DNA from: Desulfobulbaceae bacterium UBA5173
Lineage (GTDB): Bacteria > Desulfobacterota > Desulfobulbia > Desulfobulbales > Desulfobulbaceae
Assembly: GCA_002413355.1 (NCBI GenBank)
Contig: DHWV01000069.1
Location: forward strand, 31,126 to 36,235
DNA length: 5,110 bases
Direction of reading: 5' to 3'
Below the pieces are notes generated by a model. That model saw only the letters and a list, made by a program, of their open reading frames with translations, searched no databases and was not told the DNA's origin. Below, in pieces: positions 1 through 4,171 of this stretch (its first letter is position 1; every line of letters begins with the position of its first letter). Position numbers and translations under genes: made by a program.

Positions 1-724
1 TGTCCAGCATCCGGTCGGCCTCGTCAATCACCATGATCCTGACCTGCTCCAGGCTGATCACCCGCTTGGAAACATAGTCAAGGAGACGGCCCGGCGTGGC
101 GGCAATTACGTCCACGGGCTGGCTGGACAGAAGCTGCTCCTGCTTCTGGTATTCCGTGCCGCCAAAGACTGCGGCGATCCGCAGCGGGAGATATTTGCCA
201 AGGGATTTTCCGTCCTTGGCAATCTGCGCAACCAGCTCGCGGGTCGGTGCTATGATTAGGGCGCGGGGCAGTCCCGGTTTGCGCAAGGGCTGCTTTTCGT
301 TGAGCAGACGGGTGAATAGGGCGACAAGAAAGACCGCGCTTTTGCCGGTACCGGTGCCTGCCCTACCGATCAGATCTTTGCCCTCCAAGGCCGCAGGTAA
401 GGCCTGCTCCTGAATTGGGGTGCAGTATTTGAAGTCTAGCTCGGCGATACCGCGCATCAGAGCTGTCGGCAGCGCAAAGTCATGGAAACGGCTGCGACCC
501 TCGACCGGATCAACCTGGAATTCCGCCACAGTCCATTCCGGCTGCTTCGTTTTTTGGGAACGTTCGGGTCTGCTGCGACGGACTGGCTCCGGCTGCTCCG
601 CAGGCTGGGCCTGCACAGGTGATGTGCGCGGAGACTGTGGTTCAGGAACGGCATGGCGCGGTGTTTTGCCAGACCATATCCGTTTTAGCTTTTTTCCTGC
701 CTTGGCAAGCAATGCTTTGATCAT
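1..724 (-). CDS. rhlB: DEAD-box ATP-dependent RNA helicase, RhlB-like, N-terminal part (3' end outside window)
   Basis: This is the first 241 residues of an ATP-dependent RNA helicase, a cytoplasmic enzyme that unwinds or remodels RNA. Motifs seen in order: Q motif region (F80 to P110, with YCTPIQEQ at 100-107), motif I AGTGTGKS (122-129), motif Ia PTREL (160-164), GG (188-189), TPGR (210-213) and motif II VIDEAD (232-237). The RecA-like domain 2 lies beyond the left edge. A basic, Pro/Gln/Glu/Arg-rich tail of about 78 residues precedes the Q motif, and it starts with an amphipathic-looking Lys-rich segment (MIKALLAKAGKKLKRIW). The tail plus the 'CTPIQ...GRA.TGTGK' pattern is most like RhlB of pseudomonads and relatives; RhlE or another DEAD-box family is possible. 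Motif I has Gly where AQTGTGKT usually has Gln, and Ser for the final Thr. The ATG at 724 is the first good start, but no Shine-Dalgarno precedes it. A TTG at 748 is an in-frame alternative. Confidence 0.93.
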   Translation of the reverse strand, partial: MIKALLAKAGKKLKRIWSGKTPRHAVPEPQSPRTSPVQAQPAEQPEPVRRSRPERSQKTKQPEWTVAEFQVDPVEGRSRFHDFALPTALMRGIAELDFKYCTPIQEQALPAALEGKDLIGRAGTGTGKSAVFLVALFTRLLNEKQPLRKPGLPRALIIAPTRELVAQIAKDGKSLGKYLPLRIAAVFGGTEYQKQEQLLSSQPVDVIAATPGRLLDYVSKRVISLEQVRIMVIDEADRMLD

Positions 725-783
725 ATTGCAACAGTGGTGCGAAAACAAACAAGGATGATGCGCCGTGTCCGACGCGGGAAAGC

Positions 784-816
784 CTGCCCTATCGGAGGCA
801 CGTTCCGTCAGGGCAG
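784..816 (-). terminator. Imperfect hairpin between the ABC-F gene and the helicase gene, possible weak terminator
   Basis: The arms CTGCCCT (784-790) and AGGGCAG (810-816) are complementary. Inside them CGGA (793-796) can pair with TCCG (804-807), leaving a 2x2 internal loop and a 7-nt apical loop. It lies just after the ABC-F stop codon. On the minus strand it is followed only by a short pyrimidine stretch and no true T-run, so it may be a weak or Rho-assisted terminator or a processing site. The helicase gene begins 60 nt later, so partial read-through would place both genes in one transcript. Confidence 0.35.
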
Positions 817-822
817 AGAGGA

Positions 823-2433
823 TCAGGCTGCTTCCAGTTCCAGACCGCAGCAGCGGGTCAAATAGTCGTCAAAGCTCATCCGCTCGTCGGCGACGCGGTC
901 GGGCAGGAATTCGATGATCCGATTGGCGACGGTGGATACGAGCTGATGATCGTGGGAGGAGAAGAGCATCACTTCCGGGTAAGCGGTCATCGCATTGTTG
1001 AGGGAGGTGATGGACTCAAGGTCAAGATGGTTGGTCGGCTCGTCCAAAACAAGGGCGTTAGCACCGGAAAGCATCATCCGCGATAACATGCAGCGCACCC
1101 GCTCGCCACCGGAGAGCACAGAAACCTTTTTCAACGCTTCGTCGCCGGAGAAGAGCATCCGGCCGAGAAAGCCTCGGACAAAACTTTCCGTCTCCTGCGG
1201 CGGCGCATACTGCCGCAACCAAGTGACGATGTTCATGTCCGTGTCCTTGAAGTACGCGCTGTTTTCTTTGGGGAAATAGGACTTGGTGATGGTCACTCCC
1301 CAGCGCACCGTGCCGCTGTCCGGTTCCAGCTCGCCCGCAAGTATCTGGAAGAGCGTGGTCTTGGCCAGGCCATTGGAGCCGACAAAGGCGATTTTATCGC
1401 CCTTGCCTACGCTCATGCTGAAATCCTTGAACATGGTCACGCCGTCCACGGTCTTGCTCAGGCCGTCAACTTCCAGAATGATGTCGCCGCAGGGCCGCTC
1501 TGGCTTAAAGTCAATGTAGGGATACTTGCGCGAGGAAAGCGGCATGTCCTCAATGGTCAGCTTTTCCAGCAGCTTCTTCCGCGAGGTGGCTTGCTTGGCT
1601 TTGGAGGCGTTCGAGCTGAAACGGCGGATAAAATCCTTCAGCTCCAGCTCTTTGGCTTTGGCCTTCTTATTCTCGGTCTCCTTCTGGCGGAACTGAAGTT
1701 GGCTGGCCTGCTGCCAGAAGTCGTAGTTACCGACATAGACCTGGAGCCGACCGTAATCAATGTCCGCTGTGTGCGTGCAGACCTGATTGAGGAAATGCCG
1801 GTCATGCGAAACAATGATCACTGTGTTCGGGAAGCGGGAGAGAAAATTTTCCAGCCAAGTGATCGTGGCGATGTCTAGCTGGTTGGTCGGCTCGTCGAGC
1901 AGGAGGATGTCCGGGCTGCCGAACAGGGCTTGGGCAAGCAACACGCGCACCTTGTCCGCGCCTTCCAGCTCCCGCATCTTTTTCTGGCGCAGCTCCTCGC
2001 CAATGCCCACGCCGTTGAGCAGCACCGCCGCTTCGGATTCAGCCTCATAGCCGTTCATCTCGCCGAACAAGGCTTCCAGCTCGCCGCTTCGGATGCCGTC
2101 TGCTTCGCTGAACTCTGTTTTAGCGTAAATTTTCTCCCGTTCCGCCATCACCTCGTAGAGTTTCTGGTGGCCCATGATGACAGTGCTAAGGACGGTGTGT
2201 TCGTCAAAGGCGAACTGATCTTGGCGGAGCACAGCGATGCGCTTACCCGGATCCACGGAAACATGGCCCTGCTGCGGCTCCAGCTCGCCAGAGAGAATTT
2301 TTAAGAAGGTCGATTTGCCTGCGCCGTTGGCACCGATCAGGCCGTAGCAGTTGCCGGGAGTGAACTTGATGTTGACTTCTTTGAAGATGACTCGCTTGCC
2401 GTAAGTGAGTCCAACGTTGGTGACAGTAATCAT
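823..2433 (-). CDS. ybiT: ABC-F family ATP-binding protein, YbiT type
   Basis: A 536-residue protein with two ATP-binding cassettes and no membrane segments. ABC-F proteins act on ribosomes rather than as transporters; the exact role of YbiT is not settled. NBD1: Walker A GANGAGKS (34-41), degenerate signature ELEGADK (155-161) in place of LSGG, Walker B ILLLDEP (176-182) and H-loop SHD (209-211). NBD2: GSNGLAKT (352-359), signature LSGGE (440-444), Walker B ALVLDEP (460-466) and SHD (493-495). A charged linker (about 240-310), rich in Lys/Gln and containing RFSSNASKAKQATSR, fits the ABC-F interdomain arm. Length and local sequence (YGLIGANG, LRQDQFAF, TVIMGHQKL, VRVLLAQALF) match YbiT (about 530 residues) well. 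The Gly just before the Walker A Lys in NBD2 is Ala (A357). The start at 2433 matches the family N-terminus, but no Shine-Dalgarno is visible; the leader is C-rich. Confidence 0.96.
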   Translation of the reverse strand: MITVTNVGLTYGKRVIFKEVNIKFTPGNCYGLIGANGAGKSTFLKILSGELEPQQGHVSVDPGKRIAVLRQDQFAFDEHTVLSTVIMGHQKLYEVMAEREKIYAKTEFSEADGIRSGELEALFGEMNGYEAESEAAVLLNGVGIGEELRQKKMRELEGADKVRVLLAQALFGSPDILLLDEPTNQLDIATITWLENFLSRFPNTVIIVSHDRHFLNQVCTHTADIDYGRLQVYVGNYDFWQQASQLQFRQKETENKKAKAKELELKDFIRRFSSNASKAKQATSRKKLLEKLTIEDMPLSSRKYPYIDFKPERPCGDIILEVDGLSKTVDGVTMFKDFSMSVGKGDKIAFVGSNGLAKTTLFQILAGELEPDSGTVRWGVTITKSYFPKENSAYFKDTDMNIVTWLRQYAPPQETESFVRGFLGRMLFSGDEALKKVSVLSGGERVRCMLSRMMLSGANALVLDEPTNHLDLESITSLNNAMTAYPEVMLFSSHDHQLVSTVANRIIEFLPDRVADERMSFDDYLTRCCGLELEAA

Positions 2434-2484
2434 TGCGGTTGTGAAGTTGGTGAAAGAGGGAAGGGCAGGAAGGGAGGGGAAGGT
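2434..2484 (-). promoter_or_regulatory. C-rich, G-poor leader of the ABC-F gene (possible rut-like or S1-binding region)
   Basis: Read on the minus strand, the 51 nt directly before the ABC-F start contain about 27 C and only 2 G, mostly as runs of C and T. Such unstructured C-rich, G-poor RNA is what Rho loads on, and pyrimidine-rich leaders can also bind ribosomal protein S1. No purine-rich Shine-Dalgarno is present. Just upstream, 2486-2501 can form a 6-bp stem with one G-T pair and a 4-nt loop. That the region has a regulatory role is inference; the skewed composition is directly visible. Confidence 0.4.
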
Positions 2485-2521
2485 CGGACGGGAATCCGCC
2501 CTTCATCGGCAGAGTAGCGGC

Positions 2522-2680
2522 TTATGTGGACGGAACATCCTCCGGCACTGCGGTCTCTCCCTCGCTGTTCTCATCTGTTTGCTGTTTTTTAGCCAGCTTC
2601 TGCTGCAGCTTCTCTTCCTGTTTCTTTTTTTTTGCCAGTTCCTTCTGGCGCTTCTCAAAGGAATAATTTGGTTTGGCCAA
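2522..2680 (-). CDS. Small lysine-rich conserved protein (KPNYSF family), TTG start
   Basis: A 52-residue, highly charged protein beginning (M)AKPNYSFEKRQKELAKKKK. The Lys/Glu/Gln-rich segment at about residues 9-34 should form a single long charged helix or short coiled coil, and the tail (about 35-52) is acidic and polar. I recognise this as resembling small proteins of unknown function in several proteobacteria that begin with the same K-PNYSF-KR-KELAKKKK pattern. The function is unknown; the basic helix and the neighbouring cold-shock and helicase genes make nucleic-acid or ribosome binding plausible, but this is inference. The frame is open further upstream to an ATG at 2743. That start would lie inside the terminator of the cold-shock gene and add 21 unrelated residues. 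TTG at 2680 with AGGAG six bases upstream, just before the conserved AKPNYSF, is therefore preferred. Confidence 0.8.
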   Translation of the reverse strand: MAKPNYSFEKRQKELAKKKKQEEKLQQKLAKKQQTDENSEGETAVPEDVPST

Positions 2681-2686
2681 GAGATG

Positions 2687-2691
2687 CTCCT
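2687..2691 (-). promoter_or_regulatory. Shine-Dalgarno AGGAG that fixes the TTG start of the small lysine-rich gene
   Basis: AGGAG on the minus strand lies exactly six bases before the TTG at 2680. No comparable site precedes the longer ATG alternative at 2743, which falls in the loop of the terminator hairpin. This site is the main reason for choosing the rare TTG start. Confidence 0.75.
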
Positions 2692-2720
2692 GTGTGGTGG
2701 TGAAAGGATGGAAATTCTGC

Positions 2721-2753
2721 AAAAAAAAAAGACCCCGCAGCAAACGGGGTCTT
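2721..2753 (-). terminator. Rho-independent terminator after the cold-shock gene pair
   Basis: On the minus strand a 9-bp perfect stem (AAGACCCCG paired with CGGGGTCTT, loop TTTGCTG) runs directly into a run of T residues (2721-2728 beyond the stem). It begins 22 bases after the stop codon of the downstream cold-shock gene. This is a canonical intrinsic terminator. On the plus strand no T-run follows, so it acts in one direction. Confidence 0.93.
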
Positions 2754-2775
2754 GTCGGTGCTGCTCGGTTCAGTC

Positions 2776-2982
2776 TTACTTCTTGCTCTGAACGACGTTC
2801 TCTGCGGCCAGCCCCTTCGGGCCGTTAACAACTTCAAAGCTCACGCGCGCACCTTCTTGGAGCGACTTGAACCCGTCAGCCTTGATCGCGGAATGATGCA
2901 CAAACACATCGTTGCCGCCGTCCTGCTGAATGAAACCGAATCCCTTAGCATCGTTGAACCATTTTACTGTGCCTTCTGCCAT
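2776..2982 (-). CDS. CspA-family cold-shock protein, downstream copy (68 aa)
   Basis: A single cold-shock domain, the usual length for the family. It binds single-stranded RNA and DNA and works as an RNA chaperone that melts secondary structure. RNP1 is KGFGFI (13-18) and RNP2 is VFVHH (26-30); the W8, F9, F15, F17, F27, H29 aromatic and basic face is intact. The start at 2982 has AAGGAG 11 bases upstream (2994-2999). The frame stays open upstream as far as the other cold-shock gene, so a longer product is formally possible, but the family N-terminus and the Shine-Dalgarno argue against it. It follows its paralogue by 136 bp and ends in a strong terminator. Whether it has its own promoter or shares the paralogue's transcript cannot be told. 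The C-terminus ENVVQSKK differs from the other copy. Confidence 0.96.
   Translation of the reverse strand: MAEGTVKWFNDAKGFGFIQQDGGNDVFVHHSAIKADGFKSLQEGARVSFEVVNGPKGLAAENVVQSKK
2819..2982 (-). repeat. Tandem duplication unit, copy 1 (cold-shock coding region)
   Basis: The first 164 bp of this cold-shock gene align without gaps to 3156-3319, with about 13 mismatches (about 92% identity). Four of these cluster in one codon pair around the N/P difference at residue 24. Weaker similarity continues some 30 bp into the ribosome-binding region and is lost at the 3' ends. The unit is a direct repeat spaced 337 bp apart. Confidence 0.9.
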
Positions 2983-3118
2983 TTTCTGCTGCTCTCCTTG
3001 CTTGCTTCCGCAGTCTAGTTTTTCCAGACCGCCTTTAAGACTTGCTGCTTCCTCTGCGATGCCGAACAGACAGTTCGCGCCTGCCCGGCAGATCATCATC
3101 TGGGCAACACAGGGCTGC
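2983..3118 (-). promoter_or_regulatory. Intergenic leader of the downstream cold-shock gene with hairpins
   Basis: This 136-bp spacer holds a stem-loop at 3082-3106 (outer TGCCC/GGGCA, inner AGAT/ATCT, 3-nt bulge, 4-nt loop), starting 13 bases after the upstream gene's stop. Nearer the start, AGTCT (3012-3016) can pair either with AGACT (3038-3042) or, over four bases, with AGAC (3026-3029), so two folds compete. Cold-shock mRNAs in other bacteria often have long structured leaders that change fold with temperature; applying that here is inference. I found no convincing -35/-10 pair. Confidence 0.35.
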
Positions 3119-3319
3119 TTACAGCTGAACCACCTTGTCAGCTGCCGGTCCTTTTGGGCCGTTGACAACTTCAAAGCTCACGCGCGCGCCTTCTTGGAGC
3201 GACTTGAACCCGTCAGCCTTGATCGCGGAATGATGAACAAACACATCCGGTCCGCCATCCTGCTGAATGAAACCGAATCCCTTGGCATCGTTAAACCACT
3301 TTACTGTGCCCTGTGCCAT
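3119..3319 (-). CDS. CspA-family cold-shock protein, upstream copy (66 aa)
   Basis: A complete single cold-shock domain with RNP1 KGFGFI (13-18) and RNP2 VFVHH (26-30), predicted to be a cytoplasmic RNA chaperone. It differs from its downstream paralogue mainly at residue 3 (Q for E), residue 24 (P for N), and the C-terminus, which ends PAADKVVQL. The ATG at 3319 is chosen because AAGGAG lies nine bases upstream (3329-3334) and the product starts with the family's M-x-x-GTVKWF. A TTG two codons earlier would sit only three bases from the Shine-Dalgarno. No terminator follows it, so its transcript probably continues through the second copy to the terminator at 2721-2753. Confidence 0.96.
   Translation of the reverse strand: MAQGTVKWFNDAKGFGFIQQDGGPDVFVHHSAIKADGFKSLQEGARVSFEVVNGPKGPAADKVVQL
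3156..3319 (-). repeat. Tandem duplication unit, copy 2 (cold-shock coding region)
   Basis: Partner of 2819-2982. The two arms are ungapped and about 92% identical over 164 bp, with several changes silent. This points to a fairly recent duplication or to gene conversion keeping the copies alike. Confidence 0.9.
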
Positions 3320-3419
3320 TTTCAACTGCTCCTTGCTGTTCGCAGCTCAATTCTGAGCGGCTTAAATCATTTAATGCCAACAGAAAATTCTGTCGGCCGG
3401 CAGCCTCAGCAGCCGCAAC
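3320..3419 (-). promoter_or_regulatory. Upstream region of the cold-shock pair: likely promoter and structured leader
   Basis: This stretch lies between the tsaC-side terminator and the first cold-shock start. It contains an AT-rich patch (3362-3392), a CAGAA-AA-TTCTG inverted repeat at 3381-3392 and a TTGGCA on the minus strand (3374-3379) that could serve as a -35. No good -10 stands at normal spacing; CAGAAT with a 19-bp spacer is the nearest. Closer to the gene, GCTCA/TGAGC (3345-3349 and 3354-3358) forms a 5-bp hairpin with a 4-nt loop in the expected leader. A promoter must exist here because a terminator lies upstream, but I cannot place it firmly. Confidence 0.35.
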
Positions 3420-3459
3420 AAAAAAACCGCACGCCTCTTTTTTGGAGAGGATTGTGCGG
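3420..3459 (-). terminator. Rho-independent terminator after the purDE-tsaC operon
   Basis: On the minus strand CCGCAC (3454-3459 read in reverse) pairs with GTGCGG (3427-3432). Inside it, CCTCT pairs with AGAGG (3446-3450 with 3434-3438), with a small asymmetric internal loop and a 7-nt apical loop. The stem runs into seven T residues (3420-3426). This is a strong intrinsic terminator about 85 bases after the tsaC stop. The plus strand has only a weaker AATTTT after the stem. Confidence 0.88.
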
Positions 3460-3501
3460 CAATTTTCGTAATGCGCATCTGCGAGAGTGACTGCACAACA
3501 T
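3420..3501 (-). ncRNA. Candidate small RNA of about 80 nt between tsaC and the cold-shock genes
   Basis: A possible minus-strand promoter (3508-3535) would start transcription near 3501, and the terminator at 3420-3459 would end it, giving an RNA of about 80 nt with a 3' hairpin and U tail. There is no good open reading frame or ribosome-binding site inside. This layout fits a standalone or 3'-UTR-derived small RNA. Equally, the region may simply be the 3' UTR of the tsaC transcript. The call rests only on promoter-like motifs and the terminator. Confidence 0.22.
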
Positions 3502-3507
3502 ACAACT

Positions 3508-3535
3508 ATAATAGCCGATCTGAAGGAAGGTGCAA
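3508..3535 (-). promoter_or_regulatory. Possible sigma70-type promoter just downstream of tsaC
   Basis: On the minus strand TTGCAC (3530-3535) and TATTAT (3508-3513) are separated by 16 bases. The -10 matches TATAAT at five of six positions, while the -35 matches only in TTG. The same bases include a perfect TATAAT on the plus strand (3507-3512), without a recognisable -35. Either may be chance in a short AT-rich spacer. Confidence 0.28.
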
Positions 3536-3544
3536 GATGTTTTT

Positions 3545-4171
3545 TCATACAGGCGGAAAAAGATTCTTTGCGGTCAGTTCGGCAAAGGGAATTCTTCCTT
3601 CGCGCAGGCAATGCAGGCTGCCTTGCCCTCCCCAGCCGACCAAAGTGGAGCCTGCGCCGCCGGGCGTTCTGCCGCCATCAAGAATCAGGTCAAGCTCATT
3701 GCCGAAAGCTGCTGCCACTTCCGCCGCCGTAACCGCCGCCGCTTCCCCTGAGCGGTTGGCACTGGTGGCGGTGACTGGCCCGCCAAAGGCTGCCAGCAGC
3801 TTGGCCGCTGTTGCATCCGGTGAGTGGCGGATGCCAACCGTGCCTGTACAGCCAGTCAGCAATTCCGGCAGATCCTTTTTCGCTGGAAAAACTAAGGTCA
3901 GCGGGCCGGGCCAAAAGCGGTTCATAAGCAGGCGCAGCGCATCCGGCATTTCTGCCGCCAGCAGCGGCACCTGCGTTTGATCTTGTACCAAAACCAGCAC
4001 CGGCTTGTTTTCCGCACGCCGCTTGACTGCGAAAAGCCGCCGCAGGGCCTTGGTGTTGAAGGGATCAACGCCCAAGCCGTAATAGGTTTCTGTGGGAAAG
4101 GCAATGAGGCCGCCTTGCTTGAGCAGCGCGGCGGCCTCATTGAAGGCGGCTTCAGAAGCCGGGACAATCAC
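3545..4171 (-). CDS. tsaC: L-threonylcarbamoyladenylate synthase, Sua5/YrdC/TsaC family
   Basis: A 208-residue single-domain protein of the YrdC fold. The family makes threonylcarbamoyl-AMP from threonine, bicarbonate and ATP, the first step of t6A formation at position 37 of ANN-decoding tRNAs. Visible motifs: PTETYYGLG (26-34), the KxR-type nucleotide-binding element KRR (50-52) followed by NKP, FWPGPLTLVF (86-95) and the SAN motif (137-139) in TSANRSGE. The length fits TsaC (about 190) and YciO (about 206) and lacks the Sua5 C-terminal domain; YciO cannot be fully excluded from sequence alone. The GTG start at 4171 overlaps the purDE stop (GTGA, 4168-4171), so translation is probably coupled. 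Only a weak AAAGGG lies 11 bases upstream, which fits reinitiation. The gene ends just before the terminator at 3420-3459. Confidence 0.92.
   Translation of the reverse strand: MIVPASEAAFNEAAALLKQGGLIAFPTETYYGLGVDPFNTKALRRLFAVKRRAENKPVLVLVQDQTQVPLLAAEMPDALRLLMNRFWPGPLTLVFPAKKDLPELLTGCTGTVGIRHSPDATAAKLLAAFGGPVTATSANRSGEAAAVTAAEVAAAFGNELDLILDGGRTPGGAGSTLVGWGGQGSLHCLREGRIPFAELTAKNLFPPV

Noticed and set aside
1930..2304. Plus-strand open frame opposite the ABC-F gene
   Set aside because: It is the antisense of conserved ABC-F coding sequence, with no ribosome-binding site and no recognisable family.
2584..2640. Low-complexity T-rich stretch that could be taken for a repeat or terminator
   Set aside because: It is the complement of the Lys-codon-rich helix of the small protein and is not preceded by a stable hairpin.
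2522..2743. 73-residue version of the small lysine-rich protein from ATG at 2743
   Set aside because: That start lies in the loop of the Rho-independent terminator and the extra residues precede the recognisable AKPNYSF start; TTG at 2680 has an AGGAG at ideal spacing.
2776..3174. N-terminally extended cold-shock protein of 132 residues starting inside the neighbouring gene
   Set aside because: The extra 64 residues are not like any domain, no Shine-Dalgarno precedes the upstream starts, and the standard M-x-x-GTVKWF start has AAGGAG in front of it.
3537..3980. Plus-strand open frame of about 147 residues with an apparent ribosome-binding site, opposite tsaC
   Set aside because: It lies entirely over the well-supported tsaC gene, its product is Ala/Ser/Pro-rich as expected from reading the complement of a GC-rich gene, and it resembles no family I know.
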